Below are positions 9,127-19,165 of a stretch of DNA of 64,000 nt, piece by piece. Below the pieces are notes generated by a model. It worked only from the letters and a program-made list of their open reading frames with translations, had not been told where the DNA came from and made no database searches. The translations under genes and the position numbers were made by a program. Numbering within the stretch: the stretch's first letter is position 1; the number at the start of each line of letters is the position of its first letter. Source of the DNA: Legionella steigerwaltii (GTDB lineage: Bacteria > Pseudomonadota > Gammaproteobacteria > Legionellales > Legionellaceae); NCBI RefSeq assembly GCF_001468065.1, contig NZ_LNYZ01000007.1, positions 62,001 to 126,000 of the forward strand. Reading direction: 5' to 3'.

Positions 9127-11226
9127 TTATTTTTCATCAAAACGAATCGGCTTTCTACCTTCAATTGTCGTAATTGACAATGAGTTCGTTATTATTTTGG
9201 GTGTAATAAAAATAAGTAACTCATCATTTTTAAGGGAAATTTGTGTGTTTTTAAATAAATTCCCAACTACTGGCAGCTGCCCAAAAAAAGGTACTCTAGT
9301 AATTGTCTTACTCTTGTCTTGCTGGTAAATACCTCCAAGAACTATAGTTTGTCCGTTGCTTACAAGAACATTTGTCTGAATTTCCTTGGTTAGGATCGCA
9401 GGCACACCGTTAAATAGTTGAGGTGAGGCAGTATCCTGATTAATCTTTAACTCCATAAGTATTTTATTATCAGGAGTAATTTGTGGTATGACTTTTAAAC
9501 TTAATACTGCTTTTTTGAAAGCTACAGCAGTCGCACCGCTTGAAGTAGCCTCCTGATAGGGAATCTCCTGTCCTGAATCAATTACTGCAGGTTGTTGATT
9601 TGCGGTGATGAGTCTAGGGCTGGATATCAATTCAGCAAGCCCCTCACTTTCAAGAGCAGACAGCTCAAGATCAAGTAAAATATTATCGCCAAGTTGAGCC
9701 AATGCAATACCAATAGAGGCCGGGGTTGCTCCCGTCACAGGAGCAGCAACTAAATCAAGGTTTAATCTATCTGTAAAAGGTACGACGTTTGGAGGAGTAA
9801 CCCCTTGCTCCATTTGGTTGGCTCCAGCCAATGTACCGCTTAAATGGGGCGGCTTGGAAACACCCCAACGTATTCCCAGGTCTTGTGCAAAATCTTTAGT
9901 GACTTCGACTATACGTGCTTCAATAAGCACTTGTTTGACAGGTACATCCAATTGTTTAATCAAATCCCTGACTTCGTCGATTTTGGTACCACTATCTTGA
10001 ATCCAGATGGTATTTGTTCGTGTATCAACACTTATTTTACCTTTCTCAGATAAAAGTGAATTTTGTTTGTCTTTAATTAAAATCGCAAGATCGGTAGCTT
10101 TGGCATAATTAATCTGAATGAGTTCAGAACGTACCGGTTCAAGTTTTTGAATAAGATGTTGACTCTTAAGCTCTTCTGCCTCCATTTTATCAAAAGCAGA
10201 TTTATAATCGATTAATATCACATTACCTGTCTGACGTTTCGCTAGGCCTTGCGTGGTCAAAATAATGTCCAAAGCTTGGTCCCATGGAATACTATTTAGC
10301 CTAAGAGTTATATTCCCTTGAACTTTATCGCTTACTACAATATTAATTCCTGTAAAATCAGCCAATAACTGTAAGACAGCGCGTATGCTGATATTTTGAA
10401 AATTCAAAGAAATTCTTCTTCCAGAAAAAACCTTCTTTTTCAATTTGGCCTGCTGTGCCTCTTCTGGAGTTAAAGGAAATACATCAATCATGAATTGTTT
10501 ATTAATTTGATAAACGTATTGGCCAAAACTCCCTTTGTTTGACAAGATCATGTGCGCGTTTTTACCTGCTTGCTGAAAAGTAACGATTTGCACAGGACTG
10601 CGGAAATCTGAAACATCAAAACGTTTCCTTAGGTTCTGAGGAATTTTAGTATTTAAAAATTTAACTAGAATTTCTTCGCCTCGCTCTTCAACTTCTATTG
10701 GAACACTGGTACTGGAAACATTAACGATTGCCCGACCACCTTGTCGCTCAATTCCCCGAAAATCAAAATGATTAATTTCGTAACTTGTTTTGACTGATCG
10801 ATGCGTGATTAAAAGTTCTTTAGGGGGTTGAAATAACTCATTACTTTTGCCATTCAAGATTAGCGTATAAACTTTTCCAGAGATTGAACCTACATAAGGT
10901 ACGGGATAATTTAAATCCAATATAGCCCTAACACGTGATCCCACTGCCACAATAGTATAAGTATTAAGAGAACCTATTTTAATTTTTTTCGTTTTTTGTT
11001 CAGGAGGCAGTTGAAGAGTGGAGTCAATAAAATCAAGCACTATGCGTGCTGGCTTTTGGGTCACAAAACTTGCGGGTTGTTGCTTAAGAGGTTTCGCAAA
11101 TTCGAAATCTATACGCAACTTTTCCTCTGGTAAAGGAATTACCTTTACAGATACAAGTGGATTATTTTGAGCAAAAGCCATCATGCTCATACCAATTAAA
11201 ATGAAAAAAGCAGCTATTCTCCGCAC
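9127..11226 (-). CDS. pilQ: Type IV pilus secretin PilQ
   Basis: 699 residues. It forms the outer-membrane ring through which the pilus passes. A signal peptide (residues 1-19, ending SMMAFA) is followed by AMIN-type beta domains (to ~250), the secretin/TonB short N-terminal domain (SLNFQNISIRAVLQLLADFTG), an N1 domain and the C-terminal secretin domain. The last contains VPFFGQLPVVGNLFK and ELLIFITPKII, both secretin hallmarks. It is last gene of pilMNOPQ, 8 bases after pilP. Confidence 0.96.
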   Translation of the reverse strand: MRRIAAFFILIGMSMMAFAQNNPLVSVKVIPLPEEKLRIDFEFAKPLKQQPASFVTQKPARIVLDFIDSTLQLPPEQKTKKIKIGSLNTYTIVAVGSRVRAILDLNYPVPYVGSISGKVYTLILNGKSNELFQPPKELLITHRSVKTSYEINHFDFRGIERQGGRAIVNVSSTSVPIEVEERGEEILVKFLNTKIPQNLRKRFDVSDFRSPVQIVTFQQAGKNAHMILSNKGSFGQYVYQINKQFMIDVFPLTPEEAQQAKLKKKVFSGRRISLNFQNISIRAVLQLLADFTGINIVVSDKVQGNITLRLNSIPWDQALDIILTTQGLAKRQTGNVILIDYKSAFDKMEAEELKSQHLIQKLEPVRSELIQINYAKATDLAILIKDKQNSLLSEKGKISVDTRTNTIWIQDSGTKIDEVRDLIKQLDVPVKQVLIEARIVEVTKDFAQDLGIRWGVSKPPHLSGTLAGANQMEQGVTPPNVVPFTDRLNLDLVAAPVTGATPASIGIALAQLGDNILLDLELSALESEGLAELISSPRLITANQQPAVIDSGQEIPYQEATSSGATAVAFKKAVLSLKVIPQITPDNKILMELKINQDTASPQLFNGVPAILTKEIQTNVLVSNGQTIVLGGIYQQDKSKTITRVPFFGQLPVVGNLFKNTQISLKNDELLIFITPKIITNSLSITTIEGRKPIRFDEK

Positions 11227-11234
11227 TTTTGCTC

Positions 11235-11771
11235 CTACTTCCCAGTATATAATTCAATCGTGGTTCTGTGTTTTTCCCACTTTCCTGAGGTTTGTGTTGT
11301 TTCTATTAATTGAATTGAATCATTTTTAATCGACACAATACGGCCATAATTCTGCCCCATATAATTACCTATTCGAACGTGAGTAATATCCGAGCTAGGT
11401 AATTTAATCAATGCCCACATTTCATTTTCTTGCCTTAAAGTACCTACGAATTTTAATGCATCCAATGGGTAAGCTTCTAAAGGCTCTTTAGGCCTATTTT
11501 TATCTGGAGCGTTCACATCAACTTCCTGTTTTTTTTGCTCTGTAGGCTTAAATGGATTACGTCTGTTACCATTATCCGGAAATTTAAAAGTAGGTAAAGG
11601 TGAAAATGAAGGGATGGGCTCAATCTCTCGTGTTTTTCTCTGCTTCACTTCATAAATATATCGCCTCAAATCATCATTATCACTGGAGCAAGCAACCAGT
11701 AATAAAGACAATGAACAAATACACCCAAGATACTTGAGTATATAATCAATCCTTTGTTTTCGGCTCATCAT
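11235..11771 (-). CDS. pilP: Type IV pilus lipoprotein PilP
   Basis: 178 residues. An N-terminal lipoprotein signal ends in LLLVAC, and the lipid-anchored Cys is followed by a proline-rich linker containing NRRNPFKP, the family motif. The C-terminal beta domain (about 100-175) binds PilQ. PilP links the inner-membrane PilMNO platform to the secretin. It overlaps pilO by 4 bases. Confidence 0.93.
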   Translation of the reverse strand: MMSRKQRIDYILKYLGCICSLSLLLVACSSDNDDLRRYIYEVKQRKTREIEPIPSFSPLPTFKFPDNGNRRNPFKPTEQKKQEVDVNAPDKNRPKEPLEAYPLDALKFVGTLRQENEMWALIKLPSSDITHVRIGNYMGQNYGRIVSIKNDSIQLIETTQTSGKWEKHRTTIELYTGK

Positions 11772-12367
11772 TGTGTGCGATATCGATATATTTTAGCAGT
11801 AATGCTCATTTCCAATTCATCTTCCGAGACTACTTTATGATCCTTGGAAGACACCCCTTCAATATTAAAATCATGTAACGTTACAATACGATTCATTTCA
11901 GCTACTCGACTTATAAACATCGCCAATTGGAAATAAGTCCCTACCACTGAAATTTTTATAGGCAATTCAACATAAAAATCATGCATTACTTCTGGTTGAG
12001 GGGCAAATAACTCAAACTTTAAGCCTGATGCCACTCCTGTTTTAGAAATTTCTTCCAACAACCCAGGCATCTCATTTTTTTCAGGAAGTTGTTTAAGCAT
12101 TAATACAAAACGCTCATTCATAACCTGTAGTTGTTCACGATAGGCAGGTAAATTATACAATTGCCGTTGCTTGTTTTCAAAATCTGTTTTTAACGTCTCT
12201 TCTTGGCCTTTCAATTTATTATACTGTGAAAAATTATCCTGTATGATCAACCAATATCCTAAAGCAATAATTAAAAGACTAACGCCTAAAAGAACACATA
12301 TTTTGACCGCTACTGGCCATTGCCCCAAATTTTCCAGAGTTAATTCATTCAGGTTAATGCTGCTCAT
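11768..12367 (-). CDS. pilO: Type IV pilus inner-membrane protein PilO
   Basis: 199 residues. One membrane helix (about residues 22-44: VCVLLGVSLLIIALGYWLII-like), a coiled coil (about 50-95), then a ferredoxin-like periplasmic domain. PilO pairs with PilN under the pilus secretin. It overlaps both pilN and pilP by 4 bases, so the genes are tightly coupled. Confidence 0.92.
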   Translation of the reverse strand: MSSINLNELTLENLGQWPVAVKICVLLGVSLLIIALGYWLIIQDNFSQYNKLKGQEETLKTDFENKQRQLYNLPAYREQLQVMNERFVLMLKQLPEKNEMPGLLEEISKTGVASGLKFELFAPQPEVMHDFYVELPIKISVVGTYFQLAMFISRVAEMNRIVTLHDFNIEGVSSKDHKVVSEDELEMSITAKIYRYRTQ

Positions 12368-12951
12368 AGTATAATCCCAATCTGAAATTGTGGAGCAAGT
12401 ACAAAAGTCAATTTAAATTCATTTTCAGTAGATTGCTGTTTCTCTTTGTCCTTATCCTTATCGTTCTCTTCTCTCTTGATTTCACCTAGGACTGGAGTAT
12501 GAAGCCAATCATTATTCTCTATGTTTCTCATTAAAATAGAAACAAATGTATTTGATTCGGTATACCCTATGACGGAGATGATATCATTTTTGCCTTCGAC
12601 CTGAATAAGATAAATTCCAGATGGCGTAACATTAATTAGATCATCAAATAAATGAACCATTAATGTTCGAGTGGATTGTAAATGCTGAACTACAGACATC
12701 CTGGAAATAAGCATTTCTCTAGCTTTTTCCAATTTTTTTATTTCTTGTAATTGCGCATCCATACTATTAATTTCTTTTTGAAGCATTTGATTTCGCGTAA
12801 TTTGATTACTCACTAAACCCGAGGCATAAGAGTTAATTAAAAATACGATAAAGGCAGCAGCAACAACACATACAAGTAGCATGGTCGTAAACAGTTTTTT
12901 TTCCTGCTCCCGTTTTAATTCTCGCCAAGGAAGAAGGTTAATCTGAGTCAT
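12364..12951 (-). CDS. pilN: Type IV pilus inner-membrane protein PilN
   Basis: 195 residues. The N-terminus carries the cytoplasmic peptide INLLPWRE (residues 4-11) that docks into PilM, then a membrane helix (about 22-44), a coiled coil and a small periplasmic domain. The insertion KREENDKDKDKEKQQ near the C-terminus is highly charged and unusual for the family. It sits 6 bases after pilM. Confidence 0.93.
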   Translation of the reverse strand: MTQINLLPWRELKREQEKKLFTTMLLVCVVAAAFIVFLINSYASGLVSNQITRNQMLQKEINSMDAQLQEIKKLEKAREMLISRMSVVQHLQSTRTLMVHLFDDLINVTPSGIYLIQVEGKNDIISVIGYTESNTFVSILMRNIENNDWLHTPVLGEIKREENDKDKDKEKQQSTENEFKLTFVLAPQFQIGIIL

Positions 12952-12957
12952 ATAGCC

Positions 12958-14052
12958 TCACTTAATATTCCTTAATGCTAGGCCACAAGCTACCATTAGT
13001 GCTGGAGCATCATTATTTATAGAGTCCAAGTGCACCATTTTACCCGGAGTCATATACGCAAATGGGTTAGCTATTGTGGTACTCATTCCCAAGCGCTCTT
13101 GAACCAGCGAAACCAGACCAGGCAGTTTGGCTGATCCTCCAGACAGAAGAATATGATCTACCTCTCCGTCCTGACTTGTAGAATAAAAAAACTGCAAGGT
13201 ACGCTTGATTTGCAACAATATATCCTCTTTAAAAGGATCTAAAACTTCTTTTTCATAATCTTCAGGTAATTCTCCGTTGTCTTTAGCAAGTGTCGCTTGT
13301 TCCAAAGTCATTTTATAATGTTCAGCGATTGACTCGATTAATTGTTTACCTCCAAATTTTTCTTCTCTGGAGTACACTAATTTCATTTCCTGTAACACAA
13401 ATAAATGTGTATAACTTGCACCAATATCAATGATAGCAATTGTTTTACCTTGTCCAGCTGCAGGTAAATCTTTAGCAAGCTGTTGTGCCGCTCGTTCCAC
13501 TGCATAAGATTCTACGTCAATCACCATTGCATCTAAGCCAGCTCGAGCTGCAGTCTCAACACGTTGATTCACATTTTCCGCTCGTGATGCAACAATAAGT
13601 ACATCTAACATATGCGGATTTTTTTCAGAATGACCTAAAATTTCAAAATCAAGGTTGATTTCATCTATTGGATAAGGAATGTATTTATCAGCCTCAGTAA
13701 CAATCAGCTCTTCCATCTCCTCATCATTTAAACCCTCATTGATTTGGATTACTTTGTTAATGATTGCAGCATCAGGAACAGCTAAAGCAGCCTGCTTACA
13801 TGTTGTATGCAATCGATCAATTACTTTTTTAATACAACGGGAAACAACATCGATATCCTTAATTGTGTTTCCATCCATGGCATTCGAGGGTAATACTTCG
13901 CGGCCATAGTTTTCCACCACGAGCGCACCCTCTTGGCCTGAAATTTCCAATACTTTAACCGATGTTGATGTAATGTCTATTCCGAGAATTGAACGATGTT
14001 TGGGCTGAAACAATTTGAGCATGTCTCTTATTCCCTTGAATCTTCCATGCAT
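12958..14052 (-). CDS. pilM: Type IV pilus assembly ATPase-like protein PilM
   Basis: 364 residues with an actin-like (FtsA-type) ATPase fold: LGIDITSTSVKVLEISG near the N-terminus, AIIDIGASYTHLFVL mid-protein and ILLSGGSAKLPGL near the end. It sits on the cytoplasmic side and binds the PilN N-terminal peptide. Two starts are possible. The given ATG has GAGGAG ten bases upstream. The ATG at 14022 (MLKLFQPKH...) matches the usual start of relatives and is preceded by AAGGGAATAAGAGAC. It is first gene of pilMNOPQ. Confidence 0.93.
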   Translation of the reverse strand: MHGRFKGIRDMLKLFQPKHRSILGIDITSTSVKVLEISGQEGALVVENYGREVLPSNAMDGNTIKDIDVVSRCIKKVIDRLHTTCKQAALAVPDAAIINKVIQINEGLNDEEMEELIVTEADKYIPYPIDEINLDFEILGHSEKNPHMLDVLIVASRAENVNQRVETAARAGLDAMVIDVESYAVERAAQQLAKDLPAAGQGKTIAIIDIGASYTHLFVLQEMKLVYSREEKFGGKQLIESIAEHYKMTLEQATLAKDNGELPEDYEKEVLDPFKEDILLQIKRTLQFFYSTSQDGEVDHILLSGGSAKLPGLVSLVQERLGMSTTIANPFAYMTPGKMVHLDSINNDAPALMVACGLALRNIK

Positions 14053-14263
14053 TCAATAAATACTCCTCTAGTACCATTTATTGATGTTAACGTAAGCTCT
14101 TAAAAAATTACAATGTTTTCTGCTTCGTTAACCTATTTAAATGATTAGATTTTGCTATTTTCACCATTTCATCATAACAACTTGCGCTCCTCAAAAACAT
14201 TTAATATAGTGAAAGACCAACTTGTAAGGGAAATTCACATTTATGCTTTAAAAGGAGATTTGC

Positions 14264-15337
14264 ATGACTAGATTAGAAGAATTAATTTATTCACTCGCAA
14301 CAGTTATCGTTCGTTATCACGACAGCCAAGACATAAAAGAAAAGCTTGTTGTTGCAGTTGAACCCTCAGTGCTCAGAAAAAAATCTCACGACCGCGCAAT
14401 AGAAATAATTCAAGATACAAAAACCGATTATTTTCCATTCCTAGAAGGAAAGATCGCTGCATGCACAAAGGGTTATCATGTTCGAGAACAATACCTTTTG
14501 TTCATTTTAAATGAAATACGATTCCTAAAAGAACAGCTGGACAGAAAAACCCCATTTGAGCCCAAAGAGCTACAAACATTCCAAGAACAATTAACTCAGT
14601 TATTCATTGACTTTCGACAATTATTAAATTTAAAAAACGGCATGATGCATCCAGCTACAGAAAACAGCTCCAAAGGTAGTAAATTGAAGGAGTTATCTGG
14701 TTTACTAAATACTCGATATGTAGGTGGCAAATATTGTAATTCAGGTCAATTACTCATCGATGAAGTTCTGTTTGTACTTCATATGACTACAGAGGACTCT
14801 AATTCTGAACTCAAAGAAATTGCTGGAAATATTTGTATAGAACATCAAACCCAGCTATCGCTTCAAAGTGAAAAATTAAAAAATGAGGCTAAAGAGTCAG
14901 AATTCGAAAAGCAGAAATTGTCCCTTTTAGAAGCACAAAAATCGGAATTGGACTCTGCGCATAAATTGGAATTACTAGAAAAAGATAAAGCACATCAACT
15001 TGCTATGGATGAATTACGTAGTGACTTGGAGAGAATAAAGGAAGCTCCGAAGCCACAATTAGAATCATTAGAAAAAGATAAATCGTCACTACTTACGATT
15101 GATGAATTACAAAAAGAATTAGAAAAAACTAAAGCAGAACTGCAAAAAGCCCAAGAAGAGGTCTTATCTTTAAGAATTCGGCCCCCTTATCTTTTCCCTT
15201 ACTCAGGTCTTGCCGGACTAATGCTTAACCAAAACAGAGGAACGACAGGAGCCCCTCGGTTTTTTCAACATTCACTTCAATCTTCTCAGACAACGACTAC
15301 TCCTAAAGAGGAATCTTCGAAGTTCAATATAGAATAA
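14264..15337 (+). CDS. Unknown coiled-coil protein, effector candidate
   Basis: 357 residues; I do not recognise a family. Residues 1-190 are predicted helical and globular, with no signal peptide. Residues ~195-305 form a charged coiled coil holding an imperfect 31-residue repeat: LEKDKAHQLAMDELRSDLER (from 238) and LEKDKSSLLTIDELQKELEK (from 269). The C-terminal 50 residues are non-coiled, Ser/Thr-rich, and end in PKEESSKFNIE. A coiled coil plus a polar tail with Glu residues near the end is common among Dot/Icm substrates; that is inference only. The ribosome site AAAGGAG precedes the ATG. It is placed between pilM and mrcA, a pair that is usually adjacent and divergent. Confidence 0.75.
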   Translation: MTRLEELIYSLATVIVRYHDSQDIKEKLVVAVEPSVLRKKSHDRAIEIIQDTKTDYFPFLEGKIAACTKGYHVREQYLLFILNEIRFLKEQLDRKTPFEPKELQTFQEQLTQLFIDFRQLLNLKNGMMHPATENSSKGSKLKELSGLLNTRYVGGKYCNSGQLLIDEVLFVLHMTTEDSNSELKEIAGNICIEHQTQLSLQSEKLKNEAKESEFEKQKLSLLEAQKSELDSAHKLELLEKDKAHQLAMDELRSDLERIKEAPKPQLESLEKDKSSLLTIDELQKELEKTKAELQKAQEEVLSLRIRPPYLFPYSGLAGLMLNQNRGTTGAPRFFQHSLQSSQTTTTPKEESSKFNIE

Positions 15338-15342
15338 GATAT

Positions 15343-15364
15343 AGAGCAGATTGCTCTTTTCTTT
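15343..15364 (+). terminator. Intrinsic terminator after the coiled-coil gene
   Basis: Stem AGAGCA-GAT-TGCTCT (15343-15357) followed by TTTCTTT, 6 bases after the stop codon of the preceding gene. Confidence 0.6.
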
Positions 15365-15381
15365 AAGTTCATTTTTTACTG

Positions 15382-15419
15382 TGTTTCATTGGATTTTCTC
15401 CTAAAAATCCGATGAAGCA
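15382..15419 (+). other. Long RNA hairpin upstream of mrcA
   Basis: TGTTTCATTGGATTTT (15382-15397) pairs with AAAATCCGATGAAGCA (15404-15419) over 16 base pairs around a 6-base loop. Two positions are U-G wobbles in plus-strand RNA; they would be A-C mismatches in minus-strand RNA. The structure therefore favours the plus strand. It may be part of the mrcA leader or a second termination structure. Confidence 0.5.
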
Positions 15420-15484
15420 CTAATAAATCAGCATAAATTACCCTCTTTTTTGCACAAAACTCGCAATCTTATAGAGAATCGCTG

Positions 15485-15490
15485 TATAAT
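15485..15490 (+). promoter_or_regulatory. -10 box of the mrcA promoter
   Basis: Perfect TATAAT 36 bases before the mrcA ATG. No good -35 box is seen at 17±1 bases; TCGCAA at 15461-15466 is weak. Confidence 0.4.
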
Positions 15491-15526
15491 ATCTGCCAAA
15501 TTTTATTATTAAGAACACATGACTCT

Positions 15527-17896
15527 ATGAAAATGGCATACTTCTGGCGTAAAGGTCTATGGGCGCTGATGAGCCTGTCTTTTATTTTAATCGTAGCGGG
15601 TAGTTTTTTATACCTCTACCTTGAAAGCCAACTACCTAACGTAGATTCGCTAAAAACAGTGCAACTGCAAGTGCCTTTACAAATTTTCAGTAAAGAGGGT
15701 TTGCTTATTCAAGAATATGGTGAAAAAAAACGAATTCCTGTCACTTATGATGAAATACCACCTATGCTGATTCATGCTTTGATTGCCACTGAAGATCAAC
15801 GCTTTTTTGAACATCCTGGTGTCGATATTATGGGCCTTGGCCGTGCTGCAGTTCGCATGGTGAAAACAGGAACCAAATCCCAAGGTGGCAGTACAATTAC
15901 CATGCAAGTGGCACGTAATTTTTTCTTAAGCCGCAAAAAAACCTTCTTACGCAAATTTAATGAGATTATGCTTGCCATAAAAATAGATAGAGAATTAAGT
16001 AAAGAAAAGATTCTCGAACTCTATCTTAATAGAATCTATTTAGGTAATCGTGCTTATGGGGTTGGTGCCGCAGCAATGGTATATTTTGGCAAACCCCTCA
16101 AAGAATTAAATCTGTCAGAATTAGCAATGATTGCTGGTCTACCCCAAGCCCCTTCAACACAAAACCCCATCGCAAATCCACTTGCTGCAAAAAAACGCCG
16201 CGACCACGTGTTAGAGCGCTTATTGGAGGAGCATTACATTAATGAAGAACAGTATCAAAATGCGATCAATCAACCCATCACTGCCAGGTATCATGGCACT
16301 CATATTGAAGTAAAAGCGCCTTATGTTGCTGAAATGATTCGTCAATCCTTATACGACAATTTCGGCCCGGATGCATATACTAAAGGCTACAAGGTTTACA
16401 CAACGATTGACGGAAAATTACAAAATACAGCCAATGATGTAGTTGAAAAGAATTTAATAGCTTATGACCATAGACATGGCTATCGAGGACCTGTTGCCAC
16501 CATTGGAGAAAATGACAGCAAATCGTTGCATTCAATTCAAAAGAATTTAGAGAAATATCCGGAACTAAATCACCTTATTCCTGCTGTTGTTACTGAAGTT
16601 CAGGAAAAAGAAGCAACAGCTACCTTACAAAGTGGTCGAACGATACTTATCCCCTGGAGTGGTATGTCTTGGGCCAGACCTGCACTTAAAAATGGTTGGG
16701 TAGGAAAATCTCCATCCAAAGCCATGCAAATTGTTGCTGTCGGAGATATTATTTATGTTCATTCAACCAAAGACCATTGGGAATTAGCACAAATTCCTGA
16801 AGCTGAGTCAGCGATGGTAGCACTTAATCCCCAAAATGGTGCAATAGAAGTTCTTGTTGGTGGATTTAATTTCCAAAAAAGCAAATTTAACCGTGCTACT
16901 CAATCAAGTAGACAACCAGGATCCAGCTTTAAACCTTTTGTCTATGCCGCTGCATTAAATAACGGTTATACTTTGGCAACATTGATTAATGATGCGCCAA
17001 TTGTTGTTGATGACCCAAGCCAACCAAACCTATGGCGTCCTCATAATGTGAATCTGAAATTCAATGGGCCAACACGTTTGAAACAAGCTTTAGTACAATC
17101 TAAAAATTTGGTTTCTATACGTATTCTTGATGACATAGGCATCAATTACACCATCGATTTCCTAACTCGATTTGGCTTTAATAAGAAAACCCTTCCCAAA
17201 GGGTTATCCCTGGCTTTAGGTAGTTTGTCTGTTAGTCCTATGGATCTTACTGCTGCATATGCTATTTTCGCAAACGGTGGTTATAAAGTTGAACCTTATC
17301 TTATCGATCATATTACGGATACAGATGGTAAAATTTTGTTACAAGCCAAACCGACTATTGTTTGCAATAATTGCAAAACTAATGTGGAGCATTCAACGCT
17401 AGCACCTCGCGTCATTCCAGAAGACATTACCTTTTTAATGAATACCGCATTAAAAGATGTGATTCAGCATGGCACCGCGCGTGCGGCTCGAGTGCTCAAT
17501 CGTCAAGATATAGCAGGTAAAACCGGTACAACCAATGATCAGGTAGATGCCTGGTTTGCTGGATTTAATTCCGATCTTGTTGTAACAACCTGGATTGGTT
17601 TTGATAATCCAAAATCCTTACATGAATATGCAGCAGGGCTTGCTCTGCCTTTATGGATAGACTTTATGAAAGTTGCTCTGAAAGGAAAACCTGAAAGTGA
17701 GATGAAACAGCCTGAGAATGTAGTCGCTGTTCGCATTGATCCTAATAGTGGCTTATTAGCTCGTCCCAATCAGGCAAATGGGGTGATTGAGTATTTTCGA
17801 AATAAAGAAGTTCCTGCAGAAGAAGATCCAACTCCTGTCTATAATGCGAGTAATGATCAACAACAACTTCCAACTGGCGAAGACAGTTTGTTTTAA
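15527..17896 (+). CDS. mrcA: Penicillin-binding protein 1A (bifunctional)
   Basis: 789 residues. A cytoplasmic tail and one membrane helix (about residues 11-33) precede a GT51 glycosyltransferase domain with the catalytic Glu in ATEDQRFFEHPG and GGSTITMQVARN. An OB-like insert follows, then a transpeptidase domain with the SxxK Ser in GSSFKPF and KTGTTND. It polymerises and cross-links peptidoglycan. It is transcribed away from pilMNOPQ, the usual neighbourhood, but with an extra gene between. Starts at 15527 and 15533 are both possible; the ribosome site is weak. Confidence 0.95.
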   Translation: MKMAYFWRKGLWALMSLSFILIVAGSFLYLYLESQLPNVDSLKTVQLQVPLQIFSKEGLLIQEYGEKKRIPVTYDEIPPMLIHALIATEDQRFFEHPGVDIMGLGRAAVRMVKTGTKSQGGSTITMQVARNFFLSRKKTFLRKFNEIMLAIKIDRELSKEKILELYLNRIYLGNRAYGVGAAAMVYFGKPLKELNLSELAMIAGLPQAPSTQNPIANPLAAKKRRDHVLERLLEEHYINEEQYQNAINQPITARYHGTHIEVKAPYVAEMIRQSLYDNFGPDAYTKGYKVYTTIDGKLQNTANDVVEKNLIAYDHRHGYRGPVATIGENDSKSLHSIQKNLEKYPELNHLIPAVVTEVQEKEATATLQSGRTILIPWSGMSWARPALKNGWVGKSPSKAMQIVAVGDIIYVHSTKDHWELAQIPEAESAMVALNPQNGAIEVLVGGFNFQKSKFNRATQSSRQPGSSFKPFVYAAALNNGYTLATLINDAPIVVDDPSQPNLWRPHNVNLKFNGPTRLKQALVQSKNLVSIRILDDIGINYTIDFLTRFGFNKKTLPKGLSLALGSLSVSPMDLTAAYAIFANGGYKVEPYLIDHITDTDGKILLQAKPTIVCNNCKTNVEHSTLAPRVIPEDITFLMNTALKDVIQHGTARAARVLNRQDIAGKTGTTNDQVDAWFAGFNSDLVVTTWIGFDNPKSLHEYAAGLALPLWIDFMKVALKGKPESEMKQPENVVAVRIDPNSGLLARPNQANGVIEYFRNKEVPAEEDPTPVYNASNDQQQLPTGEDSLF

Positions 17897-17904
17897 TCAA
17901 TTCG

Positions 17905-17998
17905 TGTAGCCTGGGTGAAGCGTAGCGGAACCCAGGATTTGGGGAATTATTCACTCATTCAGCAAACCCGGGTTCCGCTACGCTTCACCCAGGCTACA
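17905..17998. repeat. TGTAGCC inverted repeat, copy 2
   Basis: Arms TGTAGCCTGGGTGAAGCGTA...GGAACCC and its complement match each other closely. The copy begins 8 bases after the mrcA stop codon, in the convergent gap between mrcA and ald. Confidence 0.92.
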
Positions 17999-18032
17999 TT
18001 TATAGAGTAAATTGAGACAACAATAGGTCTGT

Positions 18033-19154
18033 TTATCGACCAGCCAATGCTATCGCTGCAGGTGTATACTCATAGCCTAAATCACGGGCAACTGCATCAA
18101 AAGTAATTTTACCTTGATGAACATTTAAGCCATTGAGTAAATGCTTATCATTTAATAATGCTAACTTCACGCCTTTGGTTACAATGCTTAACACAAAAGG
18201 TAAGGTTGCATTATTCAACGCAAAAGTTGATGTTCTTGGAACTGCACCTGGCATATTCGCAACACAATAATGAACTACGTTATCAACAACATACGTTGGT
18301 TCTTGATGTGTTGTGGGACGGCTTGTTTCAAAACATCCACCTTGGTCAATGGCTACATCCACTAATACCGAACCAGGTCGCATTGATTTAAGCATGGCAC
18401 GAGTCATTAATTTTGGAGCAGCTGCACCAGGAACCAATACCGCACCAATCACCAAATCAGCACTTGCCACATATTTTTCTATAGAATCAGCTGTAGAATA
18501 GACAGTATTGAGCTTAGAACCAAATTGGAAATCTAACTCATTTAAACGTTGTAAAGAACGATCAAGCACTGTAACACGTGCTTCCATTCCCATAGCCATG
18601 CGCACTGCATTCGTACCGACTACACCGCCGCCAATAACTACTACGTTTGCCGCAGCCACTCCAGGAACACCGCCTAATAAAATACCACTACCGCCTTGAG
18701 CCATCTCCAAACAATGGGCCCCTGCCTGAATAGACATTCGTCCAGCAACTTGTGACATTGGAGCCAATAATGGCAAACCGCCTCCCTCTTCAGTTACTGT
18801 TTCATAAGCAATAGCAGTCACTCCAGACTCTTTAAGCATACGTGCCTGATGAGGATCTGGGGCTAAATGCAAATAGGTAAATAAAGTTTGGCCTTCACGA
18901 AGACGCTTACACTCGATTGGTTGCGGCTCTTTTACTTTTACTATGAGTTCCGCTCTGGAAAACACTTCATCTGCGCTATCAACAACCTCTGCTCCGGCAT
19001 GCCGATAATCATCGTCAGAAATACCTATCCCCAATCCAGCGCCCTTCTCTACTATAGCGGAGCTTCCTACTCTTATAATTTCCCTGATACTAGAAGGAAC
19101 AAGACCAACACGATTTTCTTGAGGTTTAATTTCTTTTGGAACACCTACTAACAT
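18033..19154 (-). CDS. ald: Alanine dehydrogenase
   Basis: 373 residues, normal length. It oxidatively deaminates L-alanine to pyruvate with NAD+. The N-terminus [18 protein letters not shown] is the family signature. The NAD-binding [19 protein letters not shown] and the substrate-binding Lys/His residues ([10 protein letters not shown]) are in place. It lies 11 bases after etfA, so it is probably co-transcribed with etfBA. That arrangement is not common. Confidence 0.95.
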   Translation of the reverse strand: MLVGVPKEIKPQENRVGLVPSSIREIIRVGSSAIVEKGAGLGIGISDDDYRHAGAEVVDSADEVFSRAELIVKVKEPQPIECKRLREGQTLFTYLHLAPDPHQARMLKESGVTAIAYETVTEEGGGLPLLAPMSQVAGRMSIQAGAHCLEMAQGGSGILLGGVPGVAAANVVVIGGGVVGTNAVRMAMGMEARVTVLDRSLQRLNELDFQFGSKLNTVYSTADSIEKYVASADLVIGAVLVPGAAAPKLMTRAMLKSMRPGSVLVDVAIDQGGCFETSRPTTHQEPTYVVDNVVHYCVANMPGAVPRTSTFALNNATLPFVLSIVTKGVKLALLNDKHLLNGLNVHQGKITFDAVARDLGYEYTPAAIALAGR

Positions 19155-19165
19155 ACTTTCTCCCT

